DNA from: Novosphingobium sp. PhB57
Lineage (GTDB): Bacteria; Pseudomonadota; Alphaproteobacteria; Sphingomonadales; Sphingomonadaceae
NCBI RefSeq assembly: GCF_004342985.1
Contig: NZ_SMBO01000001.1
Span: 1,587,037 to 1,651,036 of the forward strand
Length of the DNA: 64,000 bases
Direction of reading: 5' to 3'
In this document: positions 1-8,275 of the stretch, one piece after another
Layout of the letters: every line of letters starts with the position of its first letter
Position numbering within the stretch: position 1 is the stretch's first letter
Made by a program: the position numbers and the translations under genes
Notes under the pieces: generated by a model
The model's database searches: none
What the model was told of the DNA's origin: nothing
What the model saw: only the letters and a program-made list of their open reading frames with translations

Positions 1-639
1 GTGCTGTTCTACGCGATGGCCTGCCTGACGGTGCACACCGCGCTGCGCCGCGGGGACCGTGTGCTGACCGTGCTCCTGGCCCTGACCGCGGCCGGCCTCG
101 TCTACCGTTTCCCGGCCATGGCCTTCTTCCTCACCGGAATGGGCGCGAGACTGCTCGACGAGCGGGGCCTGCGCCCGCCCGCCGCCTGGCGCCCGGCGCT
201 GGAGGCCCTGGCGTTCGCCGGGTGCCTCTATTTCGGTTCGATCCAGCACTACGATTTCATGCTGAAGAACATGGGCGACCCGCGTAACTACGCGATGCTG
301 TTCTTCACTTCGGCCTATTTCTACATGGCCATCGCCCCGGGCAGCGTGACCGGCCGCCTGCTCGACCGGCCCTCGGCGTTCTACCTCGGCACCGTCAGCT
401 ACAGCCTCTACCTGGCTCACCCCTACACTTACCTGACGACGCGCCTGCTCTTCGTGCGCCTCGGCCTGTTCAGCGCCCACTGGGCACTGTCGCTGGCCCT
501 GTTCCTCTCCGTGGTGATCCCGGTGACGCTGGTCTTCACCGAGATCGTCTACCGCCTGCTCGAACGCTACCCCTACCAGTGGTACTTCCACGAACGCATC
601 TTCCACCGCCGCAACCGCGAGCGGCTGGAGTCGCAGTAG
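1..639 (+). CDS. Acyltransferase-3 family membrane protein, C-terminal part (5' truncated by window)
   Basis: The frame is already open at base 1, so only the last 212 residues are seen. Several hydrophobic membrane segments alternate with short basic loops, and the segment SYSLYLAHPY (about residues 133-142) is typical of the C-terminal third of acyltransferase-3 (OafA/OpgC-like) proteins, which transfer acyl groups to extracellular glycans across the inner membrane. The N-terminal half, with the family's catalytic histidine, lies outside the window. The protein ends in an Arg-rich cytoplasmic tail. The substrate cannot be read from this part. The gene converges on the Rap1a-like gene 8 bases downstream. 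Confidence 0.75.
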   Translation: MLFYAMACLTVHTALRRGDRVLTVLLALTAAGLVYRFPAMAFFLTGMGARLLDERGLRPPAAWRPALEALAFAGCLYFGSIQHYDFMLKNMGDPRNYAMLFFTSAYFYMAIAPGSVTGRLLDRPSAFYLGTVSYSLYLAHPYTYLTTRLLFVRLGLFSAHWALSLALFLSVVIPVTLVFTEIVYRLLERYPYQWYFHERIFHRRNRERLESQ

Positions 640-646
640 AAGCCTT

Positions 647-1099
647 CTAGCGGTTCTTCTTCGTAGTCGTCTTCTTGCCCGTGCTCTTCTTGCCCGTGCT
701 CTTCTTTCCAGTGCTTTTCTGGGGCGCGCTTTTCGTTGACGAGGCGCAGGGCCAGGCCTTGCGGGTGGCCTTGAAGACCTGCTCCGAGGCCGAGCCCTTC
801 CGGTCGTTCGGGTTGCGCGCCAGGTAGTCCATGGTGACTTCCTTCAGCTGGCCGATGGTCACGTCCGCCGGCAGGCAGCTGTCGAGCTTGTTGGTCTTGC
901 GCGTGGTGTTGAAGGCATCGACGGCGCCGGTGATATAGGCGATGCATTCGTAGCTCTTCTCGACATAAGTATTGCTGCCGCGCTCGGTCATGCAGGCCGC
1001 ATAGAGGTCGTCGCCGGTGTAGAAACTGGCGTTCGCGGCAACGGGGAACAGGCCAAGCGGAGCGATCAGGAAGACGCAGGCCAGCTTTACGGATTTCAT
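647..1099 (-). CDS. Rap1a/Tai-like secreted protein with Lys-rich repeat tail
   Basis: 150 residues. A signal peptide (residues 1-24, ending VAANA) is followed by a Rap1a/Tai immunity-type domain: GDDLYAAC (Cys36), YECIAYITG (Cys52), SCLP (Cys75), the VT-GQL stretch, YLARNP and a final WPC. Family members are small periplasmic proteins; Serratia Rap1a neutralises T6SS amidases, but most homologues have unknown roles. After the domain comes a tail of STGKK repeats encoded by near-identical 15-base units (about 655-720). No T6SS effector is visible nearby, so an immunity role is not supported here. Start chosen at the ATG before the signal peptide. Confidence 0.75.
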   Translation of the reverse strand: MKSVKLACVFLIAPLGLFPVAANASFYTGDDLYAACMTERGSNTYVEKSYECIAYITGAVDAFNTTRKTNKLDSCLPADVTIGQLKEVTMDYLARNPNDRKGSASEQVFKATRKAWPCASSTKSAPQKSTGKKSTGKKSTGKKTTTKKNR

Positions 1100-1219
1100 T
1101 CTCGAGTCTCTCCAACCAATTCGCGAACCCTTGGGACAAATCCCCGGCGCGTCAATCGCTGCCGGCCGCCTGCTGCAAAAGCGGGCAGCGACCCCCGTGC
1201 GTCGCCGGCCGGTTCCGCC

Positions 1220-1678
1220 CTAGGCCGCCGGCAATGCCGCCGCGCGTTTCGCATGCTGCATCACCACCAGCGTCTTGAACGCGCGGACGTGTTCCTCGCC
1301 GTGAAGCACCCGGCGCGAGAAGGCATCGTAATGCGCCATGTCCTGCGCCGCCACCTGCAGCACCAGGTCGTGGTCGCCGGTGACGTACCAGACATCGATC
1401 ACCTCGCGGGTCTGCCGAAGCCGGGCGACCAGGTCGTCCACCACGCGGCCCTTGTCGGTCTCCAGAGAGACCAGCACGATCATCGTCACCAGCCAGCCCA
1501 TCGTCCGGGGCGAGACCAGCGCCATTTCCCGCTCGATCGCGCCTTGCTCGCGCAGCGTCCTGACGCGGCGATAGCAGGCGGGAGCGGAAAGCCCGACCGC
1601 CTCGGAGAGGTCCGGCATGGAAATCCGCGCGTCGCGCTGAAGCTCGGTAAGGATGCGCAAGTCGAACGCATCGGGCAT
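1220..1678 (-). CDS. Lrp/AsnC family transcriptional regulator
   Basis: 152 residues, the usual Lrp length. An N-terminal winged HTH (about residues 5-50: LRILTELQRDAR, then LSEAVGLS and CYRRVRTL) is followed by the RAM effector-binding domain (about 65-140), with the VWYVTGDHDLVLQV strand typical of AsnC-like domains. Such proteins are octameric regulators that sense amino acids. It is divergent from the EamA exporter gene, a common arrangement in which the regulator controls an amino-acid exporter; two palindromes lie in the shared spacer. The effector is unknown. Confidence 0.9.
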   Translation of the reverse strand: MPDAFDLRILTELQRDARISMPDLSEAVGLSAPACYRRVRTLREQGAIEREMALVSPRTMGWLVTMIVLVSLETDKGRVVDDLVARLRQTREVIDVWYVTGDHDLVLQVAAQDMAHYDAFSRRVLHGEEHVRAFKTLVVMQHAKRAAALPAA

Positions 1679-1690
1679 GGGGCTGATCTC

Positions 1691-1705
1691 CGATAAATAT
1701 TATCG
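1691..1705. promoter_or_regulatory. Candidate Lrp operator 1 (CGATAA-N3-TTATCG)
   Basis: A perfect 6-bp inverted repeat with a 3-bp AT spacer, 12 bases upstream of the Lrp-type gene start. Lrp/AsnC proteins bind AT-centred palindromes of about 15 bp, so size and position fit autoregulation. No binding evidence exists. Confidence 0.5.
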
Positions 1706-1726
1706 CCGCGCGGCAATCATAGACCG

Positions 1727-1752
1727 CTTTTATCGCCGTCCCCGGATAAAAG
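1727..1752. promoter_or_regulatory. Candidate Lrp operator 2 (CTTTTATC-N10-GATAAAAG)
   Basis: A perfect 8-bp inverted repeat with a 10-bp spacer, between the Lrp gene and the EamA gene start at 1779. It shares the half-site GATAA with operator 1. The pair suggests cooperative binding by a multimeric regulator controlling both divergent genes. Confidence 0.5.
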
Positions 1753-1778
1753 CATCGCCGATTCCAGCCGAGGGTTCC

Positions 1779-2747
1779 ATGGTCATTCGCCGCATAGCAA
1801 CGCGTTCCTCCTCCAATGACTTCGCGCCGCTTGCCGCGGTGGCGACGGCCATGGTCTCGATCTGCTGGGGCGCCTCGGTGGCCAAGTCGCTCTTCCCGGT
1901 GACCGGCCCGGCCGGCACGACGGCGCTGCGCCTGGCGCTGGCGGCGGGCATCCTCTGCGGCGTGTTCCGCGTCTGGCGAAAGCCGCTGGACCGGCAGATG
2001 CTCCGCGCCGCCCTGCCCTATGGATTGGCGCTGGGCTGCATGAACATGCTGTTCTACTTCGCGATCCAGCGCATCCCGCTCGGCATCGCCCTCGCCACCG
2101 AGTTCACCGGCCCGCTGGCCGTGGCGACGTTCTCCTCGCGCCGCCGCATCGACCTCGCCTGGATCGGGCTGGCCATCGCGGGCCTGGCGCTGCTGGTGCC
2201 GATCTCCGCCTCGCCGGAGGCCGCCGCCGCCGCCGCCCCCCGGGCCATCGACCATGCCCTCGACCCTGCAGGCGTGCTGCTCGCTCTGGCCGCCGGGGTG
2301 TTCTGGGGCGCCTACATCCTCATGGGCAAGCGCGCGGGCGAGGCCCTGGGCGCCGCCGCGCCGGCTTACGGCATGACCGTGGCCGCGCTCGTCGCCCTGC
2401 CTTTCGGCATCGCCCAGGCCGGCATGGCCATGATCCAGCCGCATGTCCTGGCCATAGCGCTGGTCGTGGCGATCTTCTCCAGCGCCATCCCCTATTCCCT
2501 GGAGATGTTCGCGCTGCGCCGCCTGCCGACCAAGAGCTTCGGCATCCTGACCAGCGGCGAACCGGCCGTGGGCGCGCTGACCGGCGCCCTGCTGCTGGGC
2601 GAAGTGCTGCCCCTGGCCAAGTGGCTGGGCATTGCCGCGATCGTCGGCGCCACGATCGGCACCACGCTCACCGCGGGCACCGGCGCAGCCTCCGGAGAAC
2701 CAGGGAATTCCGGGGCCGGTACGAAACCTGTCGGTAGCGAGGCCTGA
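1779..2747 (+). CDS. EamA/RhtA-type inner-membrane exporter (DMT superfamily)
   Basis: 322 residues with about ten membrane segments in two EamA repeats (about 15-150 and 165-300), as in RhtA threonine/homoserine exporters and related drug/metabolite transporters. The phrases WGASVAKSLFP near the start and LTSGEPAVGALTGALLLGE in the second repeat are RhtA-like. The ATG at 1779 is chosen because the 42 residues encoded further upstream are not membrane-like and would run through the operator region. Regulation by the divergent Lrp-type gene is inferred from position. Substrate is probably an amino acid or analogue. Confidence 0.85.
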   Translation: MVIRRIATRSSSNDFAPLAAVATAMVSICWGASVAKSLFPVTGPAGTTALRLALAAGILCGVFRVWRKPLDRQMLRAALPYGLALGCMNMLFYFAIQRIPLGIALATEFTGPLAVATFSSRRRIDLAWIGLAIAGLALLVPISASPEAAAAAAPRAIDHALDPAGVLLALAAGVFWGAYILMGKRAGEALGAAAPAYGMTVAALVALPFGIAQAGMAMIQPHVLAIALVVAIFSSAIPYSLEMFALRRLPTKSFGILTSGEPAVGALTGALLLGEVLPLAKWLGIAAIVGATIGTTLTAGTGAASGEPGNSGAGTKPVGSEA

Positions 2748-2786
2748 CCGGCCCGGCGCCGCTTGCGCACGGCGCCGATTACGCCC

Positions 2787-3098
2787 ATGCCTCCCCACAT
2801 GCCGCAAGCCTCCGATATCCAACTCGCCATCTTCTCACAGGCCGTCGACGCCCTTGGCGGCCAGCGCGCGCTGGCCCGGCACCTCGGCATCGCCGAACGC
2901 GACGTGCGCGAATGGATCTCCGGCGAAGCGCCGCTGGACTATGCCACCCTGCGCGAGACGGCACGCGCATTGATCGCCCATTCGGACATGTGCCGCCGCC
3001 TGGAACGCAAGCTCTCGCCCGCCTTCAGCGAAAACCTGACCGAAGCGCAGATCGAACACCTCGGCAATCCCGAAGGCAAGCGCCCCACCGCGCTCTGA
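2787..3098 (+). CDS. Small protein with helix-turn-helix-like segment
   Basis: About 103 residues. The segment GGQRALARHLGIAERDVREWISGEAP looks like a Cro/YdaS-type HTH (split here as GGQRALARHLG and IAERDVREWISGEAP), followed by a helical C-terminal half. The function is not known. Two ATG codons (2787, 2799) are possible starts and neither has a clear ribosome-binding site. Its stop codon falls inside the first unit of a 24-bp tandem repeat. Confidence 0.5.
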   Translation: MPPHMPQASDIQLAIFSQAVDALGGQRALARHLGIAERDVREWISGEAPLDYATLRETARALIAHSDMCRRLERKLSPAFSENLTEAQIEHLGNPEGKRPTAL

Positions 3099-3162
3099 TC
3101 CCGGCGCTCCCGGGCGCTCTGATCTCAGTGCCCTCGGGCGCTCTGATCCCGCTGCCCTCGGG
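3091..3162. repeat. Three tandem 24-bp repeats overlapping a stop codon
   Basis: Three contiguous 24-base units, each beginning CGCTCTGATC and ending CTCGGG or TCCCGGG, run from 3091 to 3162. The first contains the TGA stop (3096-3098) of the upstream HTH-like gene. Confidence 0.85.
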
Positions 3163-3456
3163 CAAAAAGAAAGGCCCCACGGAAAATCCGCGGGGCCCGA
3201 AGGATTGGGTCCAGTCCGAAATGCATTCCGAAAGTGCACGATGGCGACCGACGGGAAGCGTTCCTAAATTGCCGCGCGCGCATCCCGTGGGTGCGGGATA
3301 GGGTTCGCAACTGCGCCCGGCAGTGACTTAAGTCATTGGCGATGTCTTTGTTCCTGCGCGCAAAAATAAATCTCGCAGTTGCGAGATCGCACTGCCGCAA
3401 AGTCTCCCCGAATGCGCGGGAGACCTCTGCTTGTCTGGGGCCACCAGACCGGGCCG
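3099..3456. other. Intergenic stretch without a supported gene
   Basis: Holds the rest of the 24-bp repeats and a leftward terminator (3173-3197). From about 3200 to 3456 I see no supported gene; frames on the minus strand there are open but have no convincing composition or start. Confidence 0.6.
3163..3197 (-). terminator. Rho-independent terminator for leftward transcription
   Basis: GGCCCC at 3173-3178 pairs with GGGGCC at 3192-3197, extended by CGGA/TCCG around an AAA loop. Read leftwards it is followed by a U-rich run (complement of AAAAAGAAA, 3164-3172). It could end transcription from the gene at 3457-3765. Confidence 0.65.
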
Positions 3457-3765
3457 TTACTCCATCCGCTGCTGCGCGAAGGGCATTTCCTCGGCGGGAC
3501 CGAGCTTCTCCGCGCCGGAGAAAATCGCGTCCAGACGCGCGCAGACATCCCGGCGAAAATCCTCTCGCAGGATCGGCCGCGGCGCGGTGAGAGCGATCTC
3601 GTTGGCGATCGCTTCCTTGACGCGGCTGACGGCGGCATCGCCCAGCACGCCCACGGCCTGCAACTCCTTGCAAAGCTGCACCAGCCCCGCCGCCGTCGCC
3701 TGCGCACGAAGCCCCACGTTCTTGAGGTCCTGATGCAGCCTCTTCTGTTCCACGCCGATCGACAT
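3457..3765 (-). CDS. Small conserved-looking protein of unknown function
   Basis: 102 residues, mostly helical and hydrophilic, with no signal peptide or membrane segment. The ATG is preceded by a strong AGGAGAG ribosome-binding site, and codon use matches the chromosome. I do not recognise a domain. It lies just outside the tRNA-Lys island, so before integration it sat directly downstream of the tRNA gene. Confidence 0.6.
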   Translation of the reverse strand: MSIGVEQKRLHQDLKNVGLRAQATAAGLVQLCKELQAVGVLGDAAVSRVKEAIANEIALTAPRPILREDFRRDVCARLDAIFSGAEKLGPAEEMPFAQQRME

Positions 3766-3928
3766 CGCTCTCTCCTTTTCTGGCCGTTATGAATCTAACG
3801 CACAAATGCCGGAGAGTTCCGAAAAAGAACGATATATCGCGCTCGATCGCAGGGGCGCCGCAAGGCAGCACCGAGGCGAAGAGCAGCGACGTGGAAAGCC
3901 GCCGGAATGTCCGGAAAGCGGCAAAAAC

Positions 3929-3953
3929 GGTGGTGAGCCCTGCTGGGTTCGAA
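3929..3953. repeat. attL: 25-bp duplicate of tRNA-Lys 3' end
   Basis: Begins GGTGGTGAGCCC and ends GGGTTCGAA; identical to 15106-15130, then diverges. Only the T-arm/acceptor end of the tRNA is present, so it is not a gene. Confidence 0.9.
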
Positions 3954-4018
3954 AACGCGCAAAAAATATCCTAGAGATTCCAAATCCCCTTGATTTTACA
4001 CGGTTCTACGAGCCAAGC

Positions 4019-4042
4019 TGTGAGTCATTTTGTGAGACAATC
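4019..4042. repeat. Left pair of integrase arm-type repeats
   Basis: Two 12-bp direct repeats, TGTGAGTCATTT and TGTGAGACAATC, lie between the core repeat and the integrase start. The 10-mer TGTGAGACAA recurs at 15046-15055 inside the other end, in a second 12-bp-spaced pair. An 11-mer CTTGATTTTAC is also shared by both ends (3989-3999 and 15092-15102). Confidence 0.6.
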
Positions 4043-4045
4043 AAG

Positions 4046-5812
4046 GTGAAGGAAGAGCTTTTGGCGGCGGCGGTTAGGTATGTTCGGGAGCGTGGCCCCA
4101 ACAAGGTTTTCCAATACGAAAGACGTGTTCCAGAAAGTGTAAAGCGCCAGCCCGCAAGCTACGCTCTTCATTTCGATTCCAAGCCGCTGTTTCGGCGGTC
4201 CCTGCGGACAAGTGACCAAGGGGAAATGCATACGGCTTGCGTCGCCGTACACCTTGAATTCGAACGGAAGGTCGCCGCAGCAACCGGGCAAGCTTCCATC
4301 ATCCCAACGACAGCGCCAACTGCCGCTATCGTGGCGCCACGGAAGGTTACACAAACCGATCTGGACGAGCTTTCTGACCTGTATCGACGCCTAGTTGTCG
4401 AACCGCTTGAGCGCGCCCATGTTCGCGCCGACGCTGATCCTACCTATGCCGAAGAGTACGAGCGACTAATTTACGATATCGAGCTTCATGCCGAGGATGA
4501 GAACGAAGCGATTCACAAACGCGGCGTGGGAAATGGTCAGCATGAGACCCCAGCCGAAACTGCTGTGTGGGTAGTCGAAAATCGGGGCTGGGATGCGCCT
4601 ATTGGTTCGCAAGAATTTGGCGCTGTTGTAGGAGCTATCCGTTCCGGCACTCTACGTGGTAGACGGGAGGCACAGGCCCTTATTATGGGTGAAGCTGCGC
4701 CCCAGCTCCTAAATGGAAAAAGTAGGCAAACAAAAGCAGCTCCAACGCTTAGAGATACCGTTGAAGCATACCTCTTGCAAAGAAATCTCCCGGCTCGCAC
4801 CGCCGTGGAGGTAAAATCCTCCCTGCGTCAATTTGAGGAATTAATAGGAAACAAGCCTCTTGATGCTTTGACCCGTGGAGATTTTCAAACTTATATTATA
4901 CATCTTGCCTCGCAATCGATTGGCGGAAAAACTGTTGGTAGTATAACTAGGCCTGCCAGCCCTTCCACATTGCGAAAAAAGATTGGCCTTCTTCGAGCGG
5001 CAATCAATCACGCTATCGACACTGACAAATTTACCGGCAAAAATCCTGCTAGCGGCATAAAGGTCGATCGATATGCAGCGCCCCCGAACAAGGCGATTAT
5101 GCCCGAGAAACGGCGGTTCAGGGTCGATGAAATGAACCTCATTTTCCAGCACCCGTGGTTTACAGGTTGCGCTTCGCCTTCGCGGTCGCATCAACCCGGA
5201 AACTACCGGCTCACGGGATCTGAATATTGGGTTCCCGTCGTGGCGGCATATACCGGTTGCCGAGCAAGCGAACTCGGCGGCGTTATGCTTGATGAAGTCC
5301 GCCTGGATGGACACTATCCCCATTTTGTCATTCGCGATAACAAATGGCGTCGGACTAAAAAGGGCGAAGCTCGCAATGTGCCGGTTCTCGATGGGCTGCT
5401 TGAACTCGGTTTCGCCAGTTATGTTGAACGTGTGCGGAAGAGCGGAGCGGAAAGATTGTTTCCTGATTGGGAGCAGCCCAGCGGTAAGGGCACTGATCGC
5501 AATGACGACAACCAATGGTCGAATGGACGGGTGATCCGGTCCTTTAATCGAACCGTGATACGCCAGATGCTCGGAGATCGGTTGTCTTCGGAAGCTAGGC
5601 AGGAAGTAACGTTTCACGGGTTCCGTGGAGCGTTCAAAGCGATGCTCGGGAATAGCGAATACAAGCTACACCCCAACATCATCCATGAGATAGCTGGGCA
5701 CGAGAAGGGCGGCATGGATGCTATTTACGTTGGCGAAATCCCTATTGAAGAGACGTACCCAGCCGTTCGGGGTTGCCACTACAAAGGTCTAACCATCCCC
5801 AAAATCATTTAA
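4046..5812 (+). CDS. int: Tyrosine recombinase / island integrase
   Basis: 588 residues from the GTG at 4046. The longer open frame from 3806 would translate across the attL core, so it cannot be the native island start. The N-terminal part (YERRVP, then a SLRT stretch) resembles the DUF6538/SAM-like arm-binding region of large phage-type integrases. The core-binding domain spans about 240-350, and the catalytic domain shows Arg406 (GCRASEL), His524 and Arg527 (HGFR), His552 (AGHE) and the nucleophile Tyr561 (DAIYVG), so it looks intact. It should catalyse integration and excision at the tRNA-Lys site. Confidence 0.92.
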   Translation: MKEELLAAAVRYVRERGPNKVFQYERRVPESVKRQPASYALHFDSKPLFRRSLRTSDQGEMHTACVAVHLEFERKVAAATGQASIIPTTAPTAAIVAPRKVTQTDLDELSDLYRRLVVEPLERAHVRADADPTYAEEYERLIYDIELHAEDENEAIHKRGVGNGQHETPAETAVWVVENRGWDAPIGSQEFGAVVGAIRSGTLRGRREAQALIMGEAAPQLLNGKSRQTKAAPTLRDTVEAYLLQRNLPARTAVEVKSSLRQFEELIGNKPLDALTRGDFQTYIIHLASQSIGGKTVGSITRPASPSTLRKKIGLLRAAINHAIDTDKFTGKNPASGIKVDRYAAPPNKAIMPEKRRFRVDEMNLIFQHPWFTGCASPSRSHQPGNYRLTGSEYWVPVVAAYTGCRASELGGVMLDEVRLDGHYPHFVIRDNKWRRTKKGEARNVPVLDGLLELGFASYVERVRKSGAERLFPDWEQPSGKGTDRNDDNQWSNGRVIRSFNRTVIRQMLGDRLSSEARQEVTFHGFRGAFKAMLGNSEYKLHPNIIHEIAGHEKGGMDAIYVGEIPIEETYPAVRGCHYKGLTIPKII

Positions 5813-5968
5813 CAGTGAGATAATTACATCTCTTTTTTAATGTAGTATTATTTCTTGATTTTACAGGTATAGATAATACTCAGAAACAATATTACGTCAA
5901 GACTTGAACCTTGCCTGCGGTCGGCGCAAATCCCCAACCTGTCCGACTGGCAGCAAAAGGGAACAATT

Positions 5969-6214
5969 ATGACGCTAACGGAACTTAAGGCCGAAGAACT
6001 GCTTGCCGAGCAAGAGCTAATGCTTTTCAATTTTGACGGTACTCACGCCAACATTATGAGCCTGTCCGCCATTATACTTCACCTCCGAAGAGTTCGCCAA
6101 ACCATATCAATGGTAGAGTTGGAAACGTGGAAAAACAAACAATCCCTCTGCCACGGGATAAACGTCGATGAATTTATCGAATTCACCGACGATGATGGCA
6201 TCTTCATTCGCTAG
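5969..6214 (+). CDS. Small acidic island protein, unknown
   Basis: 81 residues with a good AAGGGA ribosome-binding site upstream of the ATG. It is acidic at the C-terminus (EFTDDDGIF), helical in the middle, and has no membrane segment. Its place next to the integrase is where excisionases or recombination directionality factors often sit, but I see no winged-helix signature and do not assign that role. Confidence 0.5.
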   Translation: MTLTELKAEELLAEQELMLFNFDGTHANIMSLSAIILHLRRVRQTISMVELETWKNKQSLCHGINVDEFIEFTDDDGIFIR

Positions 6215-6582
6215 CCCTACATCTGCGGCATAAAGCATTTAGCTGCTTCAAATACGATACAGAAACGACCCGAATTCGATGGTGAGGCATCTCAGATGCG
6301 TAAGGCAGGCCATAACCGTCGGTCTTGTCGGTACATCATTAGGCCTAGATTGAACCGAAAAAACTCCTCTTCTCGGTGTGAAGAGTGCGTTTCGCGTTCC
6401 AGCCGATTTCGATGAGCCGTTTCCCTCGCCATATTTCAATACAAATGGTCGATACTAACGGCTTTCAATTTGCACTCCCATTAATGGGTAAACAAAAATG
6501 AACATAGAATTCCGATTATTAAGCGATGAAATCGGTATATTTCTAAACAAAACTAAACATAGATTAATTTCAGAGAGTTTTT
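6215..6582. other. AT-rich intergenic stretch, no gene seen
   Basis: The only open frame (minus strand, 63 codons) has no ribosome-binding site or recognisable sequence. The last 100 bases are strongly AT-rich and probably hold the promoter of the gene at 6583. Confidence 0.5.
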
Positions 6583-7917
6583 ATGTCGGTAGATATTCAC
6601 TCCCAAGAAGGGGTGCGCGAGACTGAAAGCCTTTATTCTAATAGCATACCCTTGTCCCTTCGGCAGCAGCCCTTGTCCGTGGAAGCTGTTGAGTTTGTAA
6701 GGCGGGTAGCCTCGGAGATTTCCGACCGGCGTAAGCCCCTGCGGAACCACGTTAAGATCGTAGGTGCGGTCATCGGTGACCTTTTGCGAGGTCAATCCTT
6801 TGTACCTGCACACTCCTGCTATCGGGCAGTGAGCAACCCTTCATTCACCCGTTTCCATTACGGATATAAGCCATTCGTTGCCGTCCGTGATAATCTTGTC
6901 AAAGGGGGCTATCTTCGGTTCGTGCGAGGGCAACAGCCCTTTGATGACGTTCCGGGCGTAGTTTCCCGTTTCCACGCCACTGACAAACTGATGTTGGCCC
7001 TTGCAGCGGCTGGCATTACCCCTGCGAACTTCACCAAGCATTTTGCCGTCCGAACCGACATTCCGTTGGTGCATGACCCTGTCCGTTTGAAAACGGCTTC
7101 CACGCGCCGTTACGGGCCGAAAGTCGATGGCAAACCGATGACGGTTAAGCGGACTTCGAAGGTTGTCAGGCTTGAAGAGGAAGTCCACCAGATAAACGAC
7201 TTCCTGTGCCACCAATCCTTTGAAGGCATGACATTCGACGGACTATTCCGAGGCTTCAACGAAGGTGTTCGGGATGGCTATGGCTGGGATAAGGGGGGTC
7301 GGTTGTATGCCGTTGGTGGCGGCTTCCAAGCTCTAGATAAGTATGAAAAACGCCCCTTGATCCGCATCAACGGAGAGGAAACCGTTGAGGTTGATATCTG
7401 CGCCAGCCACCTGACAATCTTCCATGCCCTGATGAAAGCTACTTTGCCGGGTTCTGGCGATCCTTATGCCACCGGAGAGATAGGCAGGGATGGCATAAAG
7501 CTGTTCAGCGCCATCACCCTTGGCAACGGCAGCATTCCTTCACGGTGGTCGTCAAAGGCATCCGAGAATTACCTAAAGGCCTATAATAAAAGAATTAAAC
7601 TTGGCCTTCCTGTCCCGGGAATGACGGGTGATCTTCGAAAGGATTATCCGTTTCAGCAGGTGAGAGACATTGCCATCCAGCATATTCCTTTGCTGAAAGC
7701 GGTTGAAGGTAGTGGATACACTTGGGCTGACTTCCAATTCATTGAAAGCCAAATCCTCATTGAGTCTATCAAAACCTTGATAGGAGAGGGAGTAGCAACC
7801 CTACCCCTACATGATTCACTTATAGCTAAAAGAAGAGATTCTAATAGGGTCGCAGAAGTGATATCAGATAGGTTTAATGAAGCATTGAAAGTAAGGTGCT
7901 ATACTAAGATTAAGTAA
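6583..7917 (+). CDS. Family-A polymerase-like palm protein (putative island replication/polymerase protein)
   Basis: 444 residues. The C-terminal half carries three blocks in the order and spacing of family-A DNA polymerases and single-subunit RNA polymerases: a motif-A-like EVDICASH with Asp271; an O-helix-like R-x3-K (Arg302, Lys306 in RDGIKLF); and a motif-C-like LHDSLI with His410-Asp411-Ser412. Upstream, GRLYAVGGGFQ and the arginines before motif A also fit. The Tyr expected at the end of the O helix is not obvious (LGNG follows instead). There is no exonuclease motif and no partner helicase or primase nearby. Role in island replication is an inference; assignment is by eye. Confidence 0.5.
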   Translation: MSVDIHSQEGVRETESLYSNSIPLSLRQQPLSVEAVEFVRRVASEISDRRKPLRNHVKIVGAVIGDLLRGQSFVPAHSCYRAVSNPSFTRFHYGYKPFVAVRDNLVKGGYLRFVRGQQPFDDVPGVVSRFHATDKLMLALAAAGITPANFTKHFAVRTDIPLVHDPVRLKTASTRRYGPKVDGKPMTVKRTSKVVRLEEEVHQINDFLCHQSFEGMTFDGLFRGFNEGVRDGYGWDKGGRLYAVGGGFQALDKYEKRPLIRINGEETVEVDICASHLTIFHALMKATLPGSGDPYATGEIGRDGIKLFSAITLGNGSIPSRWSSKASENYLKAYNKRIKLGLPVPGMTGDLRKDYPFQQVRDIAIQHIPLLKAVEGSGYTWADFQFIESQILIESIKTLIGEGVATLPLHDSLIAKRRDSNRVAEVISDRFNEALKVRCYTKIK

Positions 7918-8275
7918 AATATATATATTGAGATTATATTATCATACCAGTTCCATTTTTGATTGATCTGGATCGACTGTATTTATACGGTTGTCGATTT
8001 AAGGTCTGTACAGCGCGCTGATATTTGGAGGGGTAGGTTGGGGCCTTTTTCTCCATCTTCGCGCTGTACGGAGCCTTTGCGGGCAATTTAGAGCATATTC
8101 AATGCTGCAGGCGCTGATCACCCGCGATTTAGTCACCGTTATTTCCGTTTTTCGGGCAACCGGTGTGACGTTAGAGGCAATCGGGGTTGGGAGTAGGAAT
8201 GGACTCGTTTTAGCCCTCCTGACCATTTCTAAGGGTTACCCCCTCCCCCGAGCACTCATGATTGAAGCCTAAGCT
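7918..8275. other. Intergenic stretch, no supported gene
   Basis: Begins very AT-rich after the polymerase-like gene and holds a 75-codon minus-strand frame (7999-8226) without a convincing start. The two gene neighbours point towards each other here. Confidence 0.45.

Noticed and set aside
3091..3162. CRISPR-like array
   Set aside because: The 24-bp units are contiguous with no spacers and no cas genes are in the window.
3929..3953. Second tRNA gene at the left boundary
   Set aside because: Only the T-arm and acceptor end are present; it is the att duplicate.
3806..4045. 80-codon upstream extension of the integrase
   Set aside because: It would translate across the attL core and host sequence; the island integrase must start inside the island, so GTG 4046 is used.
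5969..6214. Excisionase call for the 81-residue protein
   Set aside because: Position fits but no winged-helix or Xis-like pattern is visible.
7999..8226. 75-codon minus-strand frame in the island
   Set aside because: No ribosome site, no recognisable sequence, lies between convergent genes.
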